Positions 53,429 to 63,174 of a DNA stretch of 64,000 nt are shown piece after piece. Below the pieces are notes generated by a model. It had not been told where the DNA came from. It searched no databases and saw nothing but the letters and a program-made list of their open reading frames with translations. The stretch lies in NCBI GenBank assembly GCA_024516035.1, contig CM044967.1:3714859-3778858 (forward strand), in the 5' to 3' direction. Made by a program: the position numbers and the translations under genes. Positions within the stretch are counted from its first letter, which is position 1, and each line of letters opens with the position of its first letter. The stretch comes from Bactericera cockerelli. Lineage: Eukaryota; Arthropoda; Insecta; Hemiptera; Triozidae.

Positions 53429-53579
53429 GGCCAAATAATAAAATAGGATCACAACAAAGATAAGTGAAGATCGTCCCTAATCCAAGATTTGGTGAACTGG
53501 TGATTGGTGAAAAGTCCAATTTAAGAAGGGTCGGTCCTCCCTTATCTCTGTTGTAATACATTTTTTATAATTTGACCAT
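53429..53579. mobile_element. Short GGCCAAAT MITE, abutting
   Basis: GGGCCAAATAATAAAATAGG / CACAACAAAGATAAG inverted as CTTATCTCTGTTGTAAT / TTTTTATAATTTGACC. Confidence 0.7.
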
Positions 53580-53857
53580 AGCGTGCAGAATTAAGAAGTG
53601 TGGAAACCACCCCCCGCCGGCCTACATCGTGGCGTCCTCAGCGCTAGTATCGCAAAGGAGTCTCCTCTCCTCGTCCCTCACCCGTATCAAATGTAAACAT
53701 AAATATATCAAATGTAAACATAAACATAAATAAATCAAAATGTAAACATAAACATAAATAGACTGCGAGAAATTCAACTCATTAGCGATGGTGTCCCGCT
53801 ATGTGGCGTTTCCATGCAACTGGGGTTCGTTTCCACACTTCTTAAATCTACACGCTA
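53580..53857. mobile_element. Third TIR element, AGCGTG ends
   Basis: AGCGTGCAGAATTAAGAAG then TGTGGAAAC is inverted as GTTTCCACACTTC then TTAAATCTACACGCT. Interior has AAATGTAAACATAAA repeats. Confidence 0.8.
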
Positions 53858-54175
53858 TGATTTGAGTCTAAAATGCGTCTTTCCTCTTACTTTACGAGGA
53901 CGCAAGAGGCAAACTTTCAACAATGGCATTCAGTAACACAGTAGTCGCCATCAGAGCTCTATTAAGATTGGTTTTATAAAGTGCTATATTATTATTTATA
54001 ATTTGGCCGAATATAAATACCAGACCGGATCTTCGAAACATAAATTGGACTTGAAAAAACTCTTGATAAGATCAAGGAACCCTTTTTTCTAAGAGTAGGT
54101 ATGCAAAGTCTGTACCAGTTTTTCGTGGGGTATTTGTTGTTAAAAGTTAGCCAGTAATAATTAAGAGACCTTTAA

Positions 54176-54423
54176 TGAAGGGAAACCTGTGGCCTCTGGG
54201 TGAAGTTAATGCTTCAAGCATTTTCTACCCTCCTATACCATTAGAGTGGTATTACGTAGGTATTATGATCATGATCAAAATATCTACTACATAAACCAAA
54301 GGATCCCCACGCTACAGGGATTACCAGACTAGCGCTTTGACCATTATGTTGGGTTGTAGGAAATGCTTTGAGCATTAACCTCGCCTATTGGTTACCTTCC
54401 ACTAAAGAGTGTTATTATTATTA
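54176..54423. repeat. Two SINE-A pieces head to head
   Basis: A degenerate minus copy (54176-54345) abuts a plus tail (GTTGTAGGAAATGCTTTGAG to CTTCCACTAAAGAGTGTTA). Confidence 0.75.
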
Positions 54424-54484
54424 TATATTATGTCTACCAATGCTGTCCAATTAACAATTATTCGATCATAAGAGCAACATCGCT

Positions 54485-54605
54485 TAGGCTCAGAGGATCA
54501 AGAAAGAGAGTGATGGCCCTTCCTCATGAAGATGGTGCGGGAATGCCCGTATTTTATTGTTGACTTTTTTATGTATTATTTATAAATAAAATAAAGTTTA
54601 TATTT
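54485..54605 (+). mobile_element. LINE-type 3' tail
   Basis: CCTCATGAAGATGGTGCGGG, then a TTTTATTGTTGAC tail and AATAAAATAAAG; related to 11681-11898. Confidence 0.45.
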
Positions 54606-54689
54606 ACCATCCTGTTCCCGATATTTACTTCTCTCAGAAGAAATTATGGCAATCTCTTTCACCCAACACTTGTTTAAGTAGATAGTAAT

Positions 54690-55330
54690 TCGGAGAACCG
54701 AGAGAAAGAGAAAGAGAAAGAGAAAGAAAAAGAGAAAGAGATAGGGAGAGAGAGAGAAAAAGAGAGAAATGAAGAGAAAGAGAGAGTGAGTGAGAGACTG
54801 AGAGAGACTGAGAGAGAAAGAGAGAGAGAGAGAGACAAGGGAGAAGAGCACGGGTGTCCCTCGGGTGTATTTAGCTTGTGTGGACTTGTCACTGAAATGC
54901 AATCGACGGGCCTTTCGCCGCAACAGGATTAAAACTTGAAAAGGATATTCGATAATGAAAATTGAAATACAACCCACCTCACGAGGATTTCCCATCTCTC
55001 TCTCTCTCTCTTTTCTGCTCTCTCTCTCCCTCTCTTCGGCTCTCTCTCTCTCTCTCTCTTTTTCTCTCTCTCCCCCCCCCCTTACACAAAATTTTCTCGT
55101 CAAGAGTTGTGCTTTTTTCGATCTCTCTTGATCTCTCCCTCTCTCTCTCTCTCTCTCTTGTTCTTCTTCATCATCTATCTGTTTCACCAATATTATCTCT
55201 CTCTCTTCTTTCCGATATCTCGCTCTCTCTATTTTCATCCGCCTTTCTCGCTCTAAAGCTCTTGCATCTTAACAGGTTTTCCTTATTCTTTCTCTCTCTC
55301 TCTTTCTCTCTCTCTCTATCTCTATCTCTC

Positions 55331-55365
<35 letters not shown>

Positions 55366-55395
55366 CTCCTCTCTCTCTCTCTCTCTCTCTTTTGA
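54690..55395. repeat. GA tract followed by CT tract
   Basis: Purine-only runs (GAGAAAGAGAAAGAG-like) fill 54697-54840; (CT)n fills 54990-55390. The 158- and 220-codon ORFs here come only from these runs. Confidence 0.93.
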
Positions 55396-55709
55396 CATTT
55401 TCATGTCTTTGCTCTGGCACATAACCAAAATTATGTGACGAAATTATGTAACGAAATTATGTAACGAAATATTGAATTGTAAAGGGAGAGAACAGGGAAA
55501 GTGTGTGTCATGCGCACAATGGCGAAGTATTGAATTGTAGAGGGAGAGAAGAGAGAAGGTATGTGTCATGCGCACAATACGAAATTTGGTCAGTTGGGTT
55601 TTGGACCTTGAATAGTAAAGATGAAAATGTCCCAATGGTTGCAGACTCGTATGCAAGCGTTTTTTTAACCAAAAATTTAAGATCGCTTTCAACTGCATGG
55701 TCATATCAG

Positions 55710-55792
55710 TAGTCACCGTGGCAGAGTGAGTTAGAGCGCTCGGCATTGTACGCATGGTGACCTGGGTTCGATTCCCAGCGGGGCAGGAATTT
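55710..55792 (+). repeat. SINE-D head
   Basis: AGTCACCGTGGCAGAGTGAG, TTAGAGCGC and GGTTCGATTCCCAGCGGGG; tRNA-like, followed by a CT-rich tail. Confidence 0.85.
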
Positions 55793-55892
55793 TTCTCTCT
55801 GTCTCTATCTTCCTCTTTCTCTTTCTTACTTTTTTCTCTTTCAGCTTGTTGATTGTTGATCACTTTTCCATTTAGAGTAATTAAGACACGTC

Positions 55893-55990
55893 ATGACCAC
55901 TTTTTACTTTCTATTACCTGAGAGATATAGAAAGTATTGTCTTTATACCTCTCATTGCATGTCCTTTCAAAAATGATAAGGAAAGTAATA
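55893..55990 (+). repeat. TTTCTATTACCT element fragment
   Basis: TTTCTATTACCTGAGAGATA, TAGAAAGTATTG, and GATAAGGAAAG at the end; resembles 1205, 16925 and the 672-bp duplication. Confidence 0.5.
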
Positions 55991-56173
55991 ATAATAATAT
56001 CGCCTTATATTATTCTACTGCCCGATTAGGACTATTAAAGTACCATTATTTCAGCAGTAAACCCAAGACATATTATTAAGTGGTAAAAATGTCCCGGCTG
56101 TGTTTCGAACCCGCAAACTCTGGAATCTCTGGATTCACAGAGCGCCGCCTTTACCACTGAGCTACCGGGACAG
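55991..56173 (-). repeat. SINE-C
   Basis: CGCCTTATATTATTCTACTG, CCCGATTAGGACTATTAAAG, TTTACCACTGAGCTACCGGG; a short deletion removes part of the body. Confidence 0.9.
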
Positions 56174-56246
56174 GACATAAAACATTGTCTACTTGAACTT
56201 CAGAATATTTTGATGGAGCAGTCTTTGTCCGAAACTAATTCGTTTA

Positions 56247-56332
56247 GGGCCGAATTATTAAACAGGATTAAATAAAAGATAAGCCAGAATCCTCAAGTCG
56301 CAGTTTCAACCAATGAAACCTCTCTATAGCCC
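56247..56332 (+). mobile_element. Left end of the GGCCGAATT MITE family
   Basis: GGGCCGAATTATTAAACAGG then ATTAAATAAAAGATAAGCC; the right end is replaced by SINE-B. Confidence 0.55.
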
Positions 56333-56456
56333 GAGTTGAGCTCGGTGGATTGGAACCTGGAGGTCACCGTGTCGAGTCCCAAGTTCAGCAAAAAGTTTAG
56401 TAAAGCTAGTATGTTTGATGTGATATTACATCGTGATTCACACAAATATGATAACC
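56333..56456 (+). repeat. SINE-B with (A)nCC tail
   Basis: GAGTTGAGCTCGGTGGATTG, GGTCACCGTGTCGAGTCCC, CACAAATATGATAACC, then runs of A separated by CC to 56535. Confidence 0.75.
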
Positions 56457-56539
56457 TGAAGAAGAAACAAAAAAAAAACCAAAAAAAAAAAACAAAAAAA
56501 CCAAAAAAAAAAAAAACCAAAAAAAAAAAACGATAACTA

Positions 56540-57115
56540 ATGAGTAATATGCAATCACTATGTACAATTGCACATGGTACCTATGTTAGGTAAAAAAAAC
56601 TATTTGATGATAAATCAAATTGAAATTTCCGAAAACAAGTCAACAATCTTTCAACGAAACTTGTCCAACGAACATTGAAAGGGTTAAAAAAGTTGATTAT
56701 ACTTTCGATTTGAAATGAGTTTAATTCTGGATGACAGGACTTTATTTGGTTTCCTTCGTTTAATTTCTCAATCTCGCTTACCCTTCAGTTTACGTTTCAA
56801 GTCACCTGTTATTGCTTTCTATTTTTTTTTATTATTTTTTTTTTTTACTCAGTAGGCATTAATTTTCAATTTGCTAATGACTTTTTAAATCCTTAAAAAG
56901 AATAAAATTGAACTGTTTGTACACTGTGTTTCGCTCATTTCTCGTTATTAGACTTAGGACGAAATTAATAGAAAAATTCTACACCACAAGTCATTGCTAA
57001 GCCTCAGTTTTCCCTATCATACACAGTTCGCAAGCTGTAGCCGTATTTTTCTTTCTAATCAAAGTGGATTCAAATGGACGAACTGGAAGTTTTTTAACCG
57101 ATTTTGACACTCGAA
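56540..57115. other. Intergenic; MITE-H scrap
   Basis: 56946-57060 has AGGACGAAATTAATAGAAAA and CTAAGCCTCAGTTTTCCC, a diverged relative of MITE H. Remainder A/T-rich. Confidence 0.45.
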
Positions 57116-57116
57116 C

Positions 57117-57338
57117 CACCAATAATAATAATAATAATAATATCGCCTTATTTATACTGCCTGATTAAGACTACTAAAGTCCCATCATTCTAGCAGTAAG
57201 CCCAAGACATATTATTATGTGGTGAAAATTCCAAATGGGAGGATAACTTGTCGTGTCCCGGCAGGGTTTCGAACCCACGACCTCTGAAATCTCTGGATTC
57301 ACTGAGTGCCGCCTTTTACCACTGAGCTACCGAGACAG
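57117..57338 (-). repeat. SINE-C
   Basis: CGCCTTATTTATACTGCCTG, GGTTTCGAACCCACGACCTC, TTTTACCACTGAGCTACCG; preceded by (AAT)n. Confidence 0.92.
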
Positions 57339-57455
57339 ACAGGTTACAAGTCCGACGCGCACGGCCTTATGGATCAAGCTACTAGGAATCGCACAATCCA
57401 TCCAAAATAACCTCACCCAGCCTGTGTTGCGACGGAAGTGCCAACCTCACTTATT
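57339..57455 (-). repeat. SINE-B head and SINE-E body scraps
   Basis: CAGGTTACAAGTCCGACGC, GATCAAGCTACTAGG, then ATAACCTCACCCAGCCTGTG. Confidence 0.6.
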
Positions 57456-57459
57456 AATT

Positions 57460-58485
57460 ACTTGGAATACCCAGAATGCTGCCTTCAAATGGTGAAAGAA
57501 ATAATGTTGTAATAAGTTCTAAAGTTATTACCAAATGGGAGGTACCGGTACCGTCCCTCATAAAGCTTCTTGAGTCTTCTCTCGTCGGAAGCTGTCCGTA
57601 TCTGGTATGCAGCAAGGCAGTGGCTTGGGCCCCTTATCTAAATTGGACACGTGTTCAGAAGGCTTCTCATTGCATTCGGTAGTCCAACTGAACGCAGGTC
57701 CTATTAATTACAAAAAATAGTTGTTATAATAATACTCAGATACTTATGTATAATAATATCTGGATTCAGAAAATAGTTGTTATAATAATACTCAGATACG
57801 TATAATAATATCTGGATTCAGATATGTACTCGTATAATATCTGGATTCTGGAGTTTTAATTGTGAAGATGATAATAATCTTGTCTTGCTGATGTAAAGAT
57901 GATGTAATGATTTCATGATGGCAATGATACTGATACTATTTTGGTAACGAGAGTAATTTTAGTTTAAAAAAAATGTAACCGACCTCAGTAGCTTGAAGGC
58001 GGCGGACAGTCGAACCTGGATAAAAAAGAACCCGATATAAGAGAAACCTGGATGTTATAGAAAAAAATCCAAGTCAAATTTATCTCTCTATAAGAGAACA
58101 TAGCCTCTATATAAGAGACACCTGGATATAAGAGATTTTTCCGGTCTCTCGATTCCCCTTATAAATAAATAAATAAGTGTTTTTATTGTGAATAAGTTTA
58201 AATAAACAATTACAAAGTCAAATATATGAAAAGTGAAAATAAGTAAAATATCCAGATTCGATTGTATTAGAAGAAAAATCTGTAGGTATAGATAGGGTGA
58301 TGATGATGATACTATTAATATTAAGTAAAAAGTGAAAAATGTGTATCGTAAGTTTTGGAGATGAGCATAGAGAATTCCTATCGAGACGGTTAGAGCGTTT
58401 ACTTCTAGAATGGATGGTTCGTTACTTTTTAATTAAAAAGTTTAGCTCACAGAATTAACCCTCATCAGACAGAGAAGAGAAATGA
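57460..58485. other. Intergenic; short 70-bp duplication
   Basis: CAGAAAATAGTTGTTATAAT or its tail ATAATATCTGGATTCAGA repeats at 57735-57830. 57990-58010 holds a SINE-B scrap. No gene seen. Confidence 0.55.
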
Positions 58486-58486
58486 G

Positions 58487-58720
58487 TTTTTTTAAGTTAT
58501 CATACAAGTGTTAATCACTTTCGCGATGTCACATCTACTCAAACTCGCTTTACTAAATCTTTGCTGAAACCGGGTCGCTGCTAATTTTTCCTCACGAGTT
58601 ATGTGTGGATCCCGAATACCCAAGTACAGAGCAGAAAAAATCCTCCCCCGCTTGGGATCGAACCCAGGTCACCGTGTGTGCAATGCCTAGCGCGCTAACT
58701 CACTCTGCCACTATGACTAC
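58487..58720 (-). repeat. SINE-B/SINE-D chimera
   Basis: SINE-B tail (ATCATACAAGTGTTAATCAC, CAAACTCGCTTTACTAAATC, GCTGAAACCGGG) joins directly to SINE-D (TAATTTTTCCTCACGAG, GGGATCGAACCCAGGTCACC) at about 58575. Confidence 0.8.
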
Positions 58721-58749
58721 TTATACCAACATCTTACAGAGAAACATGA

Positions 58750-58850
58750 GTCACCGTGACCAATTGGTGTAGCGCAGTCGGCTTGCACGCGGTTGACCCG
58801 GTTTCGATCCCCGGCTTGTTAGAAGTTTTTCTGCTCTTCATTTGGATGTT
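58750..58850 (+). repeat. SINE-D head, variant
   Basis: AGTCACCGTGACCAATTGGT, TAGCGCAGTCGGC, GGTTTCGATCCCCGGC. Confidence 0.7.
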
Positions 58851-58993
58851 CATTTTGTTCAAGGTCCATTCAAACGTCGCGTCGTAACGAAAACTTCACT
58901 AGCCGTACCATGTTTTGGTTGCTATAGTAACTAAGGGTTAGTCATTGATTTTTTACCTAGTCTATTTTAAAAGCTTTTTACCCATATAATGTA

Positions 58994-59862
58994 TACAGGG
59001 TGGGGCAAAAGTCTGGAAACCCCTGAATAACTTTCGAATGGCTTCTTTGGTAAAATTAATATTTTGTATGGTAAACCGGGCTTATAAGACCTTCTTATAG
59101 AGTGGGGTCGATTTTTGTTACCGGCCCCCATGTCGGGGCCAGGGGGGCCAACTTCATTTTTTTAAATACGAACCCCTACCTTGCGATACATTTTTGAAAA
59201 GGTCTTCAAATAAGAAATACATTGGTGCAAATTTTATTTTTTTAATATTAACTGTTCGGAAATTGCGTCCAACTTTGTGTATGCAGTAAAGTCTGGAAAC
59301 CCCTGAATATCTTTCGAAAGAGCTTTCTCAGTAAATTTAAAATTGTGTACGGTAATCCTTGGTAATTAGACCTTATATTAGAATGGGACCGAAATTTTTT
59401 TACCGGCCCCCATGTCGGGGCCAGGGAGGCCAACTTCATTTTTTTTAAATACAAAACCCCACCTTGCGATACATTTTTGGAAAGCTCTAACTACCCCGAC
59501 TTACCGTGCATAGTTTTCAATTTACTGAGAAAGCCCGTTCAAAAGATATTCAGGGGTTTTCAGACTTTACTGCATACACAAAGTTGGACGCCATTTGCAA
59601 ACAGTTAATATTAAAAAAATAAAATTTGTACCAATGTATTTCTTATTTAAAGACCTTTTCAAAAATGTATCGTAAGGTGGGGGTTCGTATTTAAAAAAAT
59701 GAATTTGGCCCCCCTGGCCCCGACATGGGGGCCGGTAACAAAAATCGACCCCACTCTAAAAGAAGGTCTAATTAGCCCGGTTTACCATACAAAATATTAA
59801 TTTTACCGAAGAAGCCATTCGAAAGTTATTCAGGGGTTTCCAGACTTTTGCCCCACCCTGTA
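58994..59862. mobile_element. 869-bp near-palindromic Tc1/mariner-like element
   Basis: Ends TACAGGGTGGGGCAAAAGTC and, inverted, the same; flanked by TA on both sides. The left arm to about 59360 and the right arm from about 59500 are inverted copies for some 360 bp, including CCGGCCCCCATGTCGGGGCC. The central 140 bp holds a further copy of that GC-rich motif. No transposase frame. Confidence 0.9.
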
Positions 59863-60042
59863 TAAAAGTAACTATATGTCAGTAGTAAGTATATGAATTT
59901 ACACTTGATATTAACTTTCATATACATGTAATCTCATATTATAGTACAGGGATATCAATAACGTACGCCACGTTTAACTATCAAAACATAGATAATATAA
60001 ATCTCTATATGGCCTACATATACAGGGAGTCCCTGATATAAT

Positions 60043-60312
60043 AATAATAATATCGCCTTATTTATACTGCCCGATTAAGACTATAAAAGTCCCATTATTC
60101 CAGCAGTAAGGCCAAGACATATTATTATGTGGTAAAAATCCCAAATGGGAGGATAACTTGTCATGTAATTTATTTGCATTAATAATTGTACATCATAGGT
60201 CTGTAACATATATTTAATGCTACTACCCCACACTCAGGGGATACAGTCCTCTTGTTTTGTGGGGTATATGTCCCGGTTGGGTTGCGAACCCACGACCTCT
60301 GGAATCTCTGGA
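60043..60312 (-). repeat. SINE-C with about 100-bp nested insert
   Basis: CGCCTTATTTATACTGCCCG to GTTGCGAACCCACGACC. Between is an insert (60165-60265) flanked by ATGT and related, inverted, to 18897-19000. Confidence 0.88.
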
Positions 60313-60454
60313 TATAAAATAATAAACACTTATTTAAGTTGCTATTCCGAGTATCGTGGACATCACGTCTGAGGCTACTCAGAGTAGGGTCTCAGGTAGC
60401 GAGGCTAGCGTCTCGCAAAGTCACCCCATCTAAAAATTCATAGGTAAAGTGGTC

Positions 60455-60697
60455 TTCGGCTAGCCATGATTCGAACCTACGGATCCCTACGCTACCTTGA
60501 TTATCAGACTAGCACGTTAACCACTTGACTACCAGTGCACATTTGTCTAAAGGGTCTCTTATTATTACTAATAATAACACTCTATAGTGGAAGGTAACCA
60601 CCAGGCGAGGTTAATGCTCAAAGCATTTTCTACCACCTAACAATCAGAGTCTTATTATGATGTGGTCACAAACTCAAATTAATGAGGAAAAATCTTA
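60455..60697 (-). repeat. SINE-A, rearranged
   Basis: Head (ATTCGAACCTACGGATCCC, GTTAACCACTTGACTACC) comes before the tail (AGTGGAAGGTAACCACCAGG) on plus, the reverse of normal order. So two copies or a rearranged one. Confidence 0.8.
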
Positions 60698-60699
60698 TT

Positions 60700-61078
60700 A
60701 ATAGGCACTAACTGAAAAGTATTTAGATGTTGATACATCGCACAAAATTGCGTAGATAAATCTTAACACAAGAAACATCAGACACCCTATATACGAGTAT
60801 TTAAATGAATGGTTGGCTCTATATTGTAATGTTATAATAACGTCGTCCATCTACCACTCATCCCATAAACGCAGACATATTTTCAATTTATTTTTTCAAA
60901 ACTATTTCAATAAATCACTTGTAAGTTTCTTGTTTTTGATTATTACAACGTATACATTGTACATTGGATGAGCTGATTATTTTCTCCACTTCCAAGAATT
61001 TCATTGGAGATGGTAGACACGTCTGAACTGGTGCACTATAGTTTCTTGTTATGTTTCTTTTACTTTTTTTGTTCTTTT
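60700..61078. other. Intergenic; nothing recognised
   Basis: A/T-rich without coding signal. Confidence 0.5.
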
Positions 61079-61079
61079 T

Positions 61080-61203
61080 TTAACACTTAGACGACCGGGT
61101 GTACCACCGGTGGTACACGCATGTACTACGCCTGTGAATAGCCTAAACATCGCCGGTCCCACGGGAGAATTCACATAAAACATGCCGGTCGTCTATGTGT
61201 TAA
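61080..61203. mobile_element. piggyBac-like MITE (124 bp with TTAA)
   Basis: TTAACACTTAGACGACCGG at the left and, inverted, TTAACACATAGACGACCGG at the right. TTAA is the TSD of piggyBac elements. GTGTACCACCGGTGGTACAC at 61099-61118 is a perfect 20-bp palindrome. Confidence 0.82.
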
Positions 61204-61261
61204 AAAAAAAGGTAGTTGTGCCCCGGAACCACTTTCGAATTGAAACGGAAAAACTCGGTTA

Positions 61262-61347
61262 AATTTTTCCGCGCCGGCCGTGATTCGAACCCGCAACCTC
61301 CGGGTCAGTAACCAATGCTCTTAACCACTGAGCCATGGAGCTCGGCA
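61262..61347 (-). repeat. Well-preserved tRNA-like head
   Basis: On minus: GCTCCATGGCTCAGTGGTTA, GAGGTTGCGGGTTCGAATCA, GGCCGGCGCGG. A and B boxes are intact. The acceptor arms pair poorly, so I call a SINE head and not a tRNA gene. Confidence 0.6.
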
Positions 61348-61509
61348 CTTTTTGATCTGTCAAGATAGCTAATTGAATAGATTTTCAATGGACTTTTGGT
61401 ACCTATCAACCTATTTTTTTCAAAAGTTATATCACGTTATAAACTTCCATTTTTACTTATGACATTATAATTATGTAGAACTAGCGGGCTGTCGCCCGCT
61501 TTGCGGGCC

Positions 61510-61740
61510 GAGGCATGGCCGAAGTGTATTGAGGCATGACCGTAGTGTATTCAGGCATGGCCGTAGTGTATTGAGGCATGACCGTTGTGTATTGAGGCAT
61601 GACCGTAGTGTATTGAGGTATGACCGTAGTGTATTGAGGCATGAACGTAGAGTATTGAGGCATGAACGTAGTATATTGAGGCATGAACGTAGTGTATTGA
61701 AGCATGACCGTAGTGTATTGAGGCATGACCGTAGTGTATT
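61510..61740 (+). repeat. 21-bp tandem array, 11 units
   Basis: GAGGCATGACCGTAGTGTAT plus T, 11 units with few changes. ORFs across it on either strand are repeat products. Confidence 0.95.
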
Positions 61741-61829
61741 GAGGTCCGTCTAATTGAAAATCTAGAGCGTAAAAAAAAACCTACACACCAAATTTGAACG
61801 TTTTTGGACTTACCAATATGGAGTAACAC

Positions 61830-62790
61830 GCAGTTGTTGTAGTGGGAATTTCGAAAAAAAATCTGTCTAATTTCTCTTCTAGACCGTAAATTGAACCTAC
61901 ACGCCAAATTTGAACTTTTGAGGGCTTGCCTATATGGAGTAATAGGCAGGTGTTGTAGTGGGAGTTTTAAAAAAATCCCATCCAAATGCACATCTAGACT
62001 GTAAGAAAACCTACATATCTAATTTGGACTTCTTCGGACTTACCAGTGCGGAGAAAAGTAGTGGAAGTAAATTTTCCTTTTTTGGCAATGGCAGATGTTG
62101 TAGTGGGAGTTTCGAAAAGCCCAATTTTGCAGATTCAGACAATAAGACAAACATATATACCAAATTTGAACTTTCTCGGATTTATCAATGCGGAGAAATA
62201 GCTGTGAAAGTAAAAAGTCCTTTTTCGCTAATGAGAGGTGTTGTAGTGGGAATTTCGAAAAATCCCGTCTTATTGCACATCTAAACTATAAGACTAAGCT
62301 ACCTACCAAATTTGAACTTTCTCGGATTTAACAATGCGGAGAAATAGCGGTGAAAGTAAAAAGTCCTTTTTCGCTAATGAGAGGTGTTGTAGTGGGAGTT
62401 TCAAAAAATCCCGTCTAATTGGACATTTAAACTACAAGACTAAGCTACCTACCAAATTTGAACTTTCTCGGATTTATCAATGCGGAGAAATAGCGGTGAA
62501 AGTAAAAAGTCCTTTTTCGCTAATGAGAGGTGTTGTAGTGGGAGTTTCGAAAAAGTCCGTCTAATTGCACATCTAAACTGTAAGACAAAGCTACCTACCG
62601 AATTTGAACTTTCTCGGATTTATCAATGCGGAGAAATAGCGGTGAAAGTAAAAAGTCCTTTTTCGCTAATGAGAGGTGTTGTAGTGGGAATTTCGAAAAA
62701 TCCCGTCTTATTGCACATCTAGACTGTAAGACAAAGCTACCTACCAAATTTCAGCTTCCTAGGACTTACCAATTCGGAGAAACAGTGATG
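61830..62790 (+). repeat. 146-bp tandem array, about six units
   Basis: GGTGTTGTAGTGGGAGTTTC recurs at about 61950, 62096, 62239, 62385, 62531 and 62677. Units carry AAAAGTCCTTTTTCGCTAAT and CTACCTACCAAATTTGAAC. Confidence 0.93.
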
Positions 62791-62997
62791 AATCAGTGAG
62801 TCAGTCAGTCAGTCAGTCAATCAGTCAGTCAGTTAGTCAGTGAGTGAAACTCTCTTTTATAAGTATAGATGTAAAAATGGTCTGAGTGATTTCGACATTA
62901 CTTTTATGATTAATGCAAATTATTATAAGAATAAAAAAATACCTTGCCTTTTTTGGTTTTAAAGTCGCTTTCAACTGCATTTTCATATTTTACATGT

Positions 62998-63170
62998 ATT
63001 CGCTGGCAAACTTACAAACCAGCTATTCAATTTAACCTGATTGGGACCGGGAATAGGAATAGCCAGCATCATGGTAATCCATTCAAGTCCTAGCCTCGCT
63101 GGACGTTGCTTAACTTCAGTGACTGAATGATAACTGGTATATTACACGTGTCATCGACGCGGGTTGAAAG
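62998..63170 (-). repeat. SINE-E body with 5S-like head, diverged
   Basis: ATTCGCTGGCAAACTTACAA and TTTAACCTGATTGGGACC (body), then CTCGCTGGACGTTGCTTAAC and TTCAGTGACTGAATG (5S-like on minus). Confidence 0.6.
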
Positions 63171-63174
63171 AATT

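Larger units (their letters stand above)
61481..62869 (+). mobile_element. ACTAGC-type element, expanded form
   Basis: Starts ACTAGCGGGCTGTCGCCCGC and ends CTTTTATAAGTATAGAT like 40661-40908, but is 1.39 kb instead of about 0.25 kb. It contains two internal tandem arrays and a (TCAG)n run near 62800. Confidence 0.92.

Noticed and set aside
54576..55438. ORFs of 220 and 158 codons rich in Arg/Glu or Ser/Leu
   Set aside because: Pure products of the GA and CT tracts.
61262..61347. Functional tRNA on the minus strand
   Set aside because: Boxes are intact but the acceptor ends do not pair well; more likely a SINE head.
61510..62790. CRISPR-like regular repeats
   Set aside because: Units are contiguous with no unique spacers, and the genome is eukaryotic.
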